Assembly: GCA_018828205.1 (NCBI GenBank)
Contig: JAHJWA010000134.1
Span: 1 to 11,399, forward strand
DNA: 11,399 nt
Direction of reading: 5' to 3'
From: Alphaproteobacteria bacterium
GTDB taxonomy: Bacteria; Pseudomonadota; Alphaproteobacteria; Sphingomonadales; Sphingomonadaceae
The notes under the pieces are model-generated. The model was not told the origin of the DNA, ran no database searches, and saw only the letters and a list, made by a program, of their open reading frames with translations. Within the stretch, counting starts at the first letter, position 1, and each line of letters begins with the position of its first letter. Positions 1-6,483 of the stretch are shown here, piece by piece. A program made the position numbers and the translations under genes.

Positions 1-25
1 CAAGTACGAAACAAACCCGGCGTCG
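1..25. other. Window edge downstream of moeA
   Basis: These 25 bases follow the moeA stop codon on the minus strand. No gene can be called in so short a piece. In related bacteria lexA often follows moeA (recollection, not visible here). I see neither a clear terminator nor a proper alphaproteobacterial SOS box. Confidence 0.3.
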
Positions 26-1231
26 TCAAGCCTCTGGGGAAAGCATCATGCAGGCGACGGGATCGCCGGTTGCGGCACCGGGCGCGTTGGCGGGGCGGAT
101 CGCGAGCGCATCGGCCTGCGACAGCGCGTGGAGCGCGCCGCTGTCCTGATTGCCGAGCGGGTGGATCGCGCCGTCGACGATCTGCGCGCGGACAAAATCC
201 TGACGGTTGCCGACCGCAGGGAAGGGCGAGCCGGCGAGAAGTTCCCGGGTCTGGGGCAGCACTTCGCTTGCGCCGAGCAGCGCGCGGAGGAGCGGCAGCA
301 CCAGCATATGTGCCGTGACGAAGGCGGAAACCGGGTTGCCGGGGAGGCCGACGACGATGGACTTGCCGAGCTGCGTGACCATCACGGGTTTGCCGGGCCG
401 CATCGCGATCCGCCAGAAATCGACGCTTCCGCCGACTCTGGCGAGCGCGGGCTGGATCAGATCGTGATCGCCCACCGACGCGCCCCCGGTGGTAATGATG
501 ACATCGGCGTCGGATTGCGCCGCCAATGCCTCGGCCACCGCATCGATCCGGTCGGGGACAATTGGCGGCAGCGCCGCATCCACGGGCCAGCGCGCGAGCA
601 TCCCCGCTAGCATCGCGCCATTGCTTGCCGGGATATGCGCGGGGCTGGGCAGGGGATCGCCGGGTGCGACGAGCTCGTCGCCGGTGCTGAGGATCGCGAC
701 GCGCACCCGCCGGTGTATCGGCAGCGTGCCGTGCCCCGCCATCGCGGCGAGCGCGATCAGCCGCGCGTCGATCGGGGTGCCGGCCGGCGCGAGCAGGGTG
801 TCGGGCTCGAAATCATGCCCCGCGCTGCGGATATGCGCGCCCTGGTGGGGCGGGCCGTCGCCGGTGAGCCGCAATGCGTCGCCGCGGCGCGCGGCGTCTT
901 CCTGGACGAGGATCGTATCGGCGCCTTCGGGCACGATCGCGCCGGTCGAGATGCGGGCCGCCTCGCCGGGGCGCACCATACCGTCGAACTGCCGCCCCGC
1001 CGCGCTTTCGCCGATTATTGCCCACGGCCCGGGCAGGTCGGCCCAGCGGATCGCGTAGCCGTCCATCGCCGACAGGTCGGCGGCGGGCTGGAGACGCGCC
1101 GCGGTGAGCGGCTCGGCGAGGCAATGGCCGATGCATGAGCCAAGCGGCAGCGCGACGATCGGTGTCGGGCGTGCGAGCGCGAGCAGCCGTTGCTGTGCTT
1201 CGGCGAGCGGCAACAGAGCCGCCCCGGTCAC
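26..1231 (-). CDS. moeA: Molybdopterin molybdenumtransferase MoeA
   Basis: MoeA inserts molybdate into adenylylated molybdopterin, the last step of basic molybdenum cofactor synthesis, in the cytoplasm. The 401-residue product has the normal family length of about 400. Visible motifs are SAMDGYA (54-60), TGDEL (183-187), TTGGASVGD (247-255) in the MogA-like domain, RPGKP (278-282) and GLPGNPVS (295-302). The open frame continues upstream, but that extension is Arg-rich and antisense-like in composition and lies over moaC. The start chosen is the GTG whose last two bases form part of the moaC TGA (GTGA overlap), giving a typical N-terminus with LLPLAEAQQRLL. No strong Shine-Dalgarno precedes it, so translation probably depends on ribosomes finishing moaC. 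It is the last gene of the string inside the window. Family assignment is firm; the start is well supported by the overlap pattern. Confidence 0.95.
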   Translation of the reverse strand: MTGAALLPLAEAQQRLLALARPTPIVALPLGSCIGHCLAEPLTAARLQPAADLSAMDGYAIRWADLPGPWAIIGESAAGRQFDGMVRPGEAARISTGAIVPEGADTILVQEDAARRGDALRLTGDGPPHQGAHIRSAGHDFEPDTLLAPAGTPIDARLIALAAMAGHGTLPIHRRVRVAILSTGDELVAPGDPLPSPAHIPASNGAMLAGMLARWPVDAALPPIVPDRIDAVAEALAAQSDADVIITTGGASVGDHDLIQPALARVGGSVDFWRIAMRPGKPVMVTQLGKSIVVGLPGNPVSAFVTAHMLVLPLLRALLGASEVLPQTRELLAGSPFPAVGNRQDFVRAQIVDGAIHPLGNQDSGALHALSQADALAIRPANAPGAATGDPVACMMLSPEA

Positions 1232-1719
1232 GCCGGGTTCGTTTCTTGCGCTTCTGCCACCCAAGCGCCCGACTTGCCCCCGCTTTTCGCGAGCAGCCGC
1301 ACCGGACCGATCGCCATGCCCTTGTCGAGCGCTTTGGCCATATCGTAGACGGTCAGCAGCGCCGCGCTCGCTGCGGTCAGCGCTTCCATCTCGACCCCGG
1401 TCTTGCCGCTGGTGCGGACGCGGGTTTCGACGCGGACGCCGCTTTCGACATAGTCGAAGTCGATGCTGACGCTGGCGAGGGGCAGCGGGTGGCACAAGGG
1501 TATCAGATCGCTGGTGCGCTTGGCCGCCATGATGCCAGCGATCCGCGCGGTGCCGAGCACATCGCCTTTTTTGATATCGCCGGCGCGGATCGCGGCGATC
1601 ACCTCGGGCGTCATCGCGATAAAGCCTTCGGCCACCGCCTCGCGCATGGTGTCGGCCTTGCCCGACACATCGACCATCTGCGCCGCGCCCTGGGCATCGA
1701 GATGGCTGAGATCGCTCAC
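1228..1719 (-). CDS. moaC: Cyclic pyranopterin monophosphate synthase MoaC
   Basis: MoaC, with MoaA, converts GTP to cyclic pyranopterin monophosphate in the first stage of molybdenum cofactor synthesis. The 163-residue product is full length for the family (about 160). Diagnostic stretches are the N-terminal HLDAQGAAQMVDVS, KKGDVLGTARIAGI (50-63), LCHPL (75-79), GKTGVEMEAL (105-114) and TVYDMAKAL (123-131). Lys51, His77, Glu110/Glu112, Asp126 and Lys129 correspond to the known active-site positions. The start is a GTG that shares bases with the trpC stop (GTGA). Its own end overlaps the moeA start in the same way. Two successive molybdenum cofactor genes thus follow a tryptophan gene without a gap, so they are presumably co-transcribed with it. 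Confidence 0.96.
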   Translation of the reverse strand: MSDLSHLDAQGAAQMVDVSGKADTMREAVAEGFIAMTPEVIAAIRAGDIKKGDVLGTARIAGIMAAKRTSDLIPLCHPLPLASVSIDFDYVESGVRVETRVRTSGKTGVEMEALTAASAALLTVYDMAKALDKGMAIGPVRLLAKSGGKSGAWVAEAQETNPA

Positions 1720-2513
1720 CGAGCAGTGCTGCCGGTAAGGAGCTCGCGGGTGGCGCGTTCGATATCGTCCTGGCGCATCAGCGATTCTCCCACGAGGAAG
1801 CTGCGCACCCCATGGCGCGCCATGCGCTGGCAGTCGTCATGCGTGAAGATGCCGCTTTCGCAGACCAGCTGATAGCCCTCCGGGACCATCCCCGCGAGAC
1901 GTTCGGTGGTCGCCAGATCGATCGCGAAACTGCGCAGATCGCGGTTGTTGACGCCGATCAACCGCGATTTCAGCTTCAACGCGCGGGTGAGCTCGGCCTC
2001 ATCATGCACCTCGACCAGCACGTCCATGCCATGGTCGAGCGCGGCGGTTTCGATATCGGCCATGGTTGCATCGTCCAGAGCGGCGACGATGATCAGCACC
2101 GCATCGGCACCGAGCGCGCGGCTTTCGGCCACCTGCCAGGTATCGACCATGAAGTCCTTGCGCAGGCAGGGAAGCTCGCAGGCCGCGCGGGCGGCGACCA
2201 GGAAATCGTCATGGCCCTGAAAATAGGGCACATCGGTGAGCACCGAGAGGCAGGCGGCACCGCCAGCCTGATAAGCGGCGGCATGAGCGGCGGGGTCGAA
2301 ATCTGCGCGGATCAGGCCCTTGGATGGGCTCGCGCGCTTGATCTCGGCAATCAGTCCGAAGCCGGTCTGCGCTTTGCCGGCCAGAGCCCGGGCGAAACCG
2401 CGCGGTGCGCTGTGCTCGCCCGCGAGCCGCTCGAGATGGGACAACGAGCGCTCCTGGCGACGCCGGTCGACTTCGTCTCGCTTGACGCCGCAGATTTCCA
2501 GCAGCTTGTTCAT
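1716..2513 (-). CDS. trpC: Indole-3-glycerol phosphate synthase TrpC
   Basis: TrpC closes the indole ring: carboxyphenylamino-deoxyribulose phosphate gives indole-3-glycerol phosphate, CO2 and water. The 265-residue single-domain protein shows the TIM-barrel signatures EIKRASPSKG (57-66), LRKDF (117-121), VEVH (167-170), GVNNRDL (187-193), ESGI (219-222) and LVGESLM (240-246). These include the catalytic lysines of the first two motifs and the glutamates of VEVH and ESGI. There is no fused TrpF domain, so phosphoribosyl anthranilate isomerase must be encoded elsewhere. The ATG start overlaps the trpD stop (ATGA) and has no purine-rich Shine-Dalgarno: the preceding bases are a GGC run encoding the Ala tail of TrpD. 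Translation is therefore probably coupled to trpD. Confidence 0.97.
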   Translation of the reverse strand: MNKLLEICGVKRDEVDRRRQERSLSHLERLAGEHSAPRGFARALAGKAQTGFGLIAEIKRASPSKGLIRADFDPAAHAAAYQAGGAACLSVLTDVPYFQGHDDFLVAARAACELPCLRKDFMVDTWQVAESRALGADAVLIIVAALDDATMADIETAALDHGMDVLVEVHDEAELTRALKLKSRLIGVNNRDLRSFAIDLATTERLAGMVPEGYQLVCESGIFTHDDCQRMARHGVRSFLVGESLMRQDDIERATRELLTGSTAR

Positions 2514-3508
2514 GCCGCCGCCGCCATGGCGATCCAGCGCGCCAGCAGGCCCTCGGCAGCACCGCTGTCGAGCGCCTCGCCGGCGATTTGGGCGCCCTCG
2601 GCCCAGTCGTCGGTCTTGCCCGCGACGATCAGCGTGGCGGATGCATTGAACAGCACCGCATCGCGATAGGGCCCCGGTGCTCCCGCCAGCAGCGCCTTCA
2701 GCGCCTTGGCGTTGTGCACCGCATCGCCGCCGCGGATCGCCTCGACCGGCGCATGGGGCAGCTTCGCCATCTCTGCATCGATGCGGCGCATCTCGAAGGC
2801 TTCGCCGCGCACGTCGGCGAGTTCGTTGCCGCCCGCCAGGCTCAATTCGTCAATGCCTTCGTCACCCGAGGCGATAAAGGTGCGTTCGGTGCCCAGGCGC
2901 GCCTTGGCGGCGGCGTAGATCGGGACATAGGCCGGGCGCGCGATCCCGATGAGCTGGCGCTGGACGCCAGCGGGATTGGACAGCGGCCCCATCAGGTTGA
3001 AGATCGTCCGCTTGCCCAGCCGCTGCCGGATCGGCTGGATGCGCGCCATCGCCGGGTGGTGGTTCTTGGCGAAGAGGAAGCAGATGCCGAGCTCGGCCAG
3101 CGTCTTTTCCGCGGTCCGCCCGGCAGCCTCCATATCCAAACCCAGCGCTTCCAGCGTGTCCGCGGCGCCCGACTTGCTGCTGGCGGCGCGGTTGCCATGC
3201 TTGGCGACCGGCACCCCGGTCGCGGCGACCACCAGGCTCACCGCGGTCGAGACGTTGAGCGTGTGGTGCCCATCGCCGCCGGTGCCGCAGCAATCCACGG
3301 CGTTGTCCGGCGCGGCAATCGGAATGAGCCGGGCGCGCAGCGCGCGCGCGGCACCGGCGATCTCGTCGCTGGTTTCGCTGCGATCGGTTATCGCGATCAG
3401 GAAGCGACCGATTTCATCGTCTTCGACCTGGCCATCGAGGATCCAGCCGAACACTTCCTCGGCCTCGGATTCGCGCAGCCGTGCCTCGGGAACGGGAAGC
3501 TGCTTCAC
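2510..3508 (-). CDS. trpD: Anthranilate phosphoribosyltransferase TrpD
   Basis: TrpD joins anthranilate to PRPP to make N-(5-phosphoribosyl)anthranilate, the second step of the tryptophan branch. The 332-residue protein has the usual length and motifs: CGTGGDG (74-80, PRPP pyrophosphate loop), NVST (85-88), KHGNRAASSKSGAAD (103-117), FNLMGPLSNP (170-179) and DEGIDE (216-221), which binds metal and PRPP. The start is GTG, overlapping the trpG stop (GTGA), with a Shine-Dalgarno-like GAGAAGG seven bases upstream. The N-terminal helical domain then begins normally, so no residues seem to be missing. It is a stand-alone protein, not fused to TrpG. The C-terminus ends in four or more alanines, encoded where trpC begins. 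Confidence 0.97.
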   Translation of the reverse strand: MKQLPVPEARLRESEAEEVFGWILDGQVEDDEIGRFLIAITDRSETSDEIAGAARALRARLIPIAAPDNAVDCCGTGGDGHHTLNVSTAVSLVVAATGVPVAKHGNRAASSKSGAADTLEALGLDMEAAGRTAEKTLAELGICFLFAKNHHPAMARIQPIRQRLGKRTIFNLMGPLSNPAGVQRQLIGIARPAYVPIYAAAKARLGTERTFIASGDEGIDELSLAGGNELADVRGEAFEMRRIDAEMAKLPHAPVEAIRGGDAVHNAKALKALLAGAPGPYRDAVLFNASATLIVAGKTDDWAEGAQIAGEALDSGAAEGLLARWIAMAAAA

Positions 3509-4104
3509 GCCGACGCCTTCTCAGCAATCCCGCAAAGGCGCAGGAAATTGGCGAGCAGCGCGTGGCCGTGCTCGGTGGCGATGCTCTCGGGGTGGAACTG
3601 GACGCCGTGGATCGGCAGGTCGCGATGGCGGAAACCCATTGCGCTGGTGCCGTCGAGCCCGGGGGTCTCGCTGGTCGCATTGACGACCAGAGTCTCGGGT
3701 ATGTCCTCGACCACCAGCGAGTGATAGCGAGTGGCGATGAAGGGCGAGGGCAGGTCGGCGAACACGCCGCTGCCGTCATGCGTCACCGCGCTCGTCTTGC
3801 CGTGCATGAGCCCGCCCTGGACAACGCGACCGCCGAAATGCTGGCCGATCGCCTGATGGCCAAGGCAAACGCCCAACAGCGGGAGCCGGGCATCGCTGCA
3901 GGCGCCCACCAGATCGAGGCTGATTCCGGCCTGGTTGGGGGTGCAGGGGCCTGGCGAGATGAGAACGCCCTTCGCACCGCTCGCGATCACCGCGCTCGCG
4001 CTCAGCGCATCGTTGCGCTCGACGCGCACTTCGGCGCCCAGCTCCATCAGGTAATGGACCAGGTTGAAGGTGAAGCTGTCGTAATTGTCGAGGACGAAGA
4101 TCAT
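3505..4104 (-). CDS. trpG: Anthranilate synthase component II TrpG (glutamine amidotransferase)
   Basis: TrpG releases ammonia from glutamine for TrpE, which uses it to make anthranilate from chorismate. The 199-residue class I amidotransferase begins with MIFVLDNYDSFTFNLVHYL, as family members do. It has the oxyanion-loop region SPGPCTPNQAG (50-60), the nucleophile elbow GVCLGHQ with Cys80, and GVQFHPES with His171 and Glu173 completing the triad. The frame stays open further upstream, but that part lies over the preceding gene and is not TrpG-like. The ATG overlaps the stop of the lipoprotein gene (ATGA), and GAGGA abuts the ATG. It could also serve p-aminobenzoate synthesis, as some amphibolic TrpG/PabA proteins do; the trp context favours tryptophan as the main role. 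Confidence 0.96.
   Translation of the reverse strand: MIFVLDNYDSFTFNLVHYLMELGAEVRVERNDALSASAVIASGAKGVLISPGPCTPNQAGISLDLVGACSDARLPLLGVCLGHQAIGQHFGGRVVQGGLMHGKTSAVTHDGSGVFADLPSPFIATRYHSLVVEDIPETLVVNATSETPGLDGTSAMGFRHRDLPIHGVQFHPESIATEHGHALLANFLRLCGIAEKASA
3516..3522 (-). promoter_or_regulatory. Ribosome binding site for trpD
   Basis: GAGAAGG lies inside the end of trpG, seven bases before the GTG at 3508. Together with the GTGA stop/start overlap it supports GTG as the trpD start codon. Confidence 0.6.
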
Positions 4105-4961
4105 TCCTCGGCGCTGGCCCTTTTCTCGACCACGATCAAGGGGCCGATCGCCGCGCCGGTATCGAGCCGCCCGGTCGCCGGGTTCCACAGCGCCGAGACG
4201 TTGCCATCGAGGTAGAGCGCGTTGGGGACCGACAATTCGTCGCGGTAGAAGCGCGCCAGCTTGCCGAAGGAAATCGGGGCGTTGGAGATCACGAAATGCG
4301 CGCGACCCTTGGCATCGACGCCGACGCTGTTGCGGATCAGGCGGGACTCGCCATCGCTCGAGATTTCCGGGTGCAGCTTGCCGTCGATAACCAGCATCGG
4401 CCCCGATTGCGTACCGAATTCGGGTCGATCGCTGACATTGGCGAGGAAATCCGCAGTGGTGCGGATTTCCCAGCTCTCGCCGCTGCCGAAGAAGACCCCA
4501 TTGGGTTCGAGGTGGAAATTGCCCTCGCCATCGGCGGTGTTGAGCGTCTTCAGCCGCTCGGAATCCTCGACATAATAGCCGATCGGATCGCCCTCCTCGT
4601 CGAACATGCCCGCGTTCATCGCAAAGGCGATCGTCTCTGCATCATGCGAACCGGCGAAGGCGGAGAGACTGCGGTAATTGCCGCCGTCGGCGGCCGAAAG
4701 GTCCGTCGCGATGCGATGGCGGGCCGGGACAGCGAGGCAATGGGTCAGCGAGGTGTTCTCGAAGATAACCGAGCGACAGGCCGATTCGACCTGGCTGGCG
4801 ATGGTCGGCTCGGCGTCGTCGGCGGGTGTGTCGTCGGCCGCGCTGCCATTCGAACCGCCGCCGCCGATTTGCGCGCGGGCTATCGGTTCGCCCTCGGGCT
4901 GCTGCTCGCAACCCGCCAGTGAACAGGCGGCAAGCGCCAGGGTGAAGAGGCTGAACTTCAC
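4101..4961 (-). CDS. Predicted lipoprotein, phosphodiester glycosidase family (DUF2233/YigE-like)
   Basis: The product is 286 residues. Residues 1-18 form a lipoprotein signal: Lys2, a hydrophobic stretch and a lipobox LAGC with Cys18. Residues 19-20 are Glu-Gln, not Asp, so by the E. coli rule it would be sorted to the outer membrane. A low-complexity Gly/Ser/Asp/Pro linker (about 19-52) leads to the folded domain. Family features are NAGMF (116-120), then LNT...GEGNF and PNGVFF (140-158), SGPMLV (186-191), RNSVGVD (210-216) and ALYLDGNVSALW (248-259). These match the NAGPA/DUF2233 fold of E. coli YigE. Cys62 and Cys75 could form a disulfide. The substrate is unknown; members are thought to act on phosphodiester-linked sugars, but that is family knowledge only. 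The GTG start overlaps the trpE stop, with GGAGA six bases before it; the stop overlaps the trpG ATG. The location inside the trp genes is unexpected for an exported protein. Confidence 0.88.
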   Translation of the reverse strand: MKFSLFTLALAACSLAGCEQQPEGEPIARAQIGGGGSNGSAADDTPADDAEPTIASQVESACRSVIFENTSLTHCLAVPARHRIATDLSAADGGNYRSLSAFAGSHDAETIAFAMNAGMFDEEGDPIGYYVEDSERLKTLNTADGEGNFHLEPNGVFFGSGESWEIRTTADFLANVSDRPEFGTQSGPMLVIDGKLHPEISSDGESRLIRNSVGVDAKGRAHFVISNAPISFGKLARFYRDELSVPNALYLDGNVSALWNPATGRLDTGAAIGPLIVVEKRASAEE

Positions 4962-6472
4962 TGGCTGTCTCCATTCTCGTTCGCGATGCGAAAGGCTTCC
5001 TCGGCTGCGGCGCGCAGCGCGCCCGCCTTGGCCAGGCATTCGTTCAGCTCGTAGTCCGGATCGCTGTCGGCGGTGATCCCGGCGCCTGCCTGGACATGCA
5101 TGGTGCCGTCCTTGAGCACCGCCGTGCGCAGCACGATGCAGCTGTCCAGCGAGCCGTCGGGGGCGAAATAGCCGACTCCGCCGGCATAGGGCCCGCGTGC
5201 TTCGGGTTCGAGCTCGGCGATGATTTCGCAGGCGCGCAGCTTGGGCGCGCCGCTGACGGTGCCCGCGGGAAAGCCCGCAAACAGCGCGCCCAGCGCATCC
5301 TTCGCCGGGTCGAGCCGGCCGACGACATTGCTCACGATATGCATGACATGGCTGTAGCGCTCGATGGTGAAACTGTCGGTCACAGCGACGCTGCCCGCCG
5401 CCGCGACGCGGCCAACGTCGTTGCGCCCAAGATCGAGCAGCATCAAGTGTTCCGCGCATTCCTTGGCGTCCGAGAGCAGCGATTGCTCGGCCTCGCGATC
5501 CGCCTGCGGCGTGGCGCCGCGCGGGCGGGTCCCGGCGATCGGGCGCACGGTCACTTCGCCATCGCGGACCCGGACGAGGATTTCGGGGCTCGAGCCGACA
5601 ACGGAAAATCCCGGAAGATCAAGGAAGTAGAGGAAGGGGGAGGGGTTCACCCGGCGCAGCGCACGGTAGAGTTCGATGGGGGGGAGCGGGAAGGGGCAGG
5701 TGAAACGTTGCGCGAGGACGACCTGGAAGATGTCACCCGCGACGATATAATCCTGCGCTTTCAACACTATGGACTTGTAATCGGAGGCCGCGAGTTGGGG
5801 CGTCAGCACCGCCTGACCGGGCATTTTCGCACCCGCTGGCAATGCTTGCACAGGGTGCATCAACCGCTCGAGCGCCTCGTCGATGCGCTTTTCGACCGAA
5901 TCCAATTGCTCGCAAACGGTCGAATCGACATTCGACCATAGCGGCGCGACGCAGAACAGCATGTCGGTCAGAGTGTCGAACACGAGAATCAGCGTCGGGC
6001 GCACGAACATCATGTCGGGCAGGTCGAGCCCGCCGGCGGGAGCGCGCGGCAGGTCCTCGACCAGCGCGATGGTCTCGTAGCCGAAATAGCCGACCAGGCA
6101 GGACAGCACCGGCGGGAGTTCGTCGGGGACGTCGATCCGGCATTCCGCGACCAGTTCGCGCAGGGCCGCGAGCGTGCCGGAACCGCAGGCGGCGAAGGCC
6201 TCGCGATCCTGCGCCCAGTCGCGGTTGATCTTGGCGCTATCGCCATCCGCGCGGAACACGAGATCGGGCGCGAGGCCGAGCAGGCTGTAGCGCCCGCGGA
6301 CCTCGCCGCCCTCGACCGATTCGAGCAGGAAATCACCGCGCTCGGGCTCGAACAGCTTGAGCGCGGCGCCCACCGGCGTTTGCGTATCGGCGAGCACCCG
6401 CCGCCAGACCAGCGCCGGGCGACCGGCGGCCAGTTCGGCTGCGGCGTGCTGGGCGCCCTGCGACCGGGTCAG
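4958..6472 (-). CDS. trpE: Anthranilate synthase component I TrpE, probable CTG start
   Basis: TrpE makes anthranilate from chorismate using ammonia from TrpG. With the CTG start the protein has 504 residues, the usual length of about 500. The N-terminal domain carries LLES (49-52) and RYSLLG (about 61-66), the region of the tryptophan feedback site. The chorismate-binding domain shows PEILVRV (about 296-302), RPIAGTRPRG (about 310-319), LLDLGRNDVGRV (about 345-356), YSHVMHIVSNV (about 373-383), FPAGTVSGAPK (about 401-411) and AGAGITADSDP (about 462-472). No ATG, GTG or TTG lies between the in-frame ppiD stop and the GTG at 6397. Starting at that GTG would remove the conserved PALVWRR, and it has no Shine-Dalgarno. 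CTG at 6472 lies five bases after a perfect AGGAGG. No space exists for a leader-peptide attenuator between ppiD and trpE. Function is sure; the start codon is an inference. Confidence 0.93.
   Translation of the reverse strand: MTRSQGAQHAAAELAAGRPALVWRRVLADTQTPVGAALKLFEPERGDFLLESVEGGEVRGRYSLLGLAPDLVFRADGDSAKINRDWAQDREAFAACGSGTLAALRELVAECRIDVPDELPPVLSCLVGYFGYETIALVEDLPRAPAGGLDLPDMMFVRPTLILVFDTLTDMLFCVAPLWSNVDSTVCEQLDSVEKRIDEALERLMHPVQALPAGAKMPGQAVLTPQLAASDYKSIVLKAQDYIVAGDIFQVVLAQRFTCPFPLPPIELYRALRRVNPSPFLYFLDLPGFSVVGSSPEILVRVRDGEVTVRPIAGTRPRGATPQADREAEQSLLSDAKECAEHLMLLDLGRNDVGRVAAAGSVAVTDSFTIERYSHVMHIVSNVVGRLDPAKDALGALFAGFPAGTVSGAPKLRACEIIAELEPEARGPYAGGVGYFAPDGSLDSCIVLRTAVLKDGTMHVQAGAGITADSDPDYELNECLAKAGALRAAAEEAFRIANENGDSQ
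4968..4972 (-). promoter_or_regulatory. Ribosome binding site for the lipoprotein gene
   Basis: GGAGA lies in the last codons of trpE, six bases before the GTG at 4961. It supports that GTG as the start, which gives a correctly sized lipoprotein signal peptide. A start further upstream would put a long Arg-rich stretch ahead of the signal. Confidence 0.6.
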
Positions 6473-6477
6473 CGCCG

Positions 6478-6483
6478 CCTCCT
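6478..6483 (-). promoter_or_regulatory. Strong Shine-Dalgarno for trpE overlapping the ppiD stop
   Basis: The minus strand reads TAGGAGG: the ppiD TAG stop runs directly into a perfect AGGAGG. Five bases (CGGCG) then separate it from the in-frame CTG at 6472. This is the best ribosome binding site in the minus-strand gene string and is what decides the CTG start. A ribosome terminating on ppiD would stand over this site, suggesting termination-reinitiation coupling. Confidence 0.75.

Noticed and set aside
1..25. Possible LexA (SOS) box near the left edge, since lexA may follow moeA
   Set aside because: The minus strand reads GTTTGTTTCGTAC, which lacks the GTTC-N7-GTTC spacing of alphaproteobacterial SOS boxes, and no downstream gene is visible.
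1232..1495. Upstream extension of the moeA frame
   Set aside because: The extra 88 residues are Arg-rich shadow coding inside moaC. The GTG at the GTGA overlap gives the normal MoeA N-terminus.
4962..5459. Upstream extension of the lipoprotein frame to give a 452-residue protein
   Set aside because: The extension lies inside trpE, is Arg-rich and would bury the lipoprotein signal in the middle of the protein.
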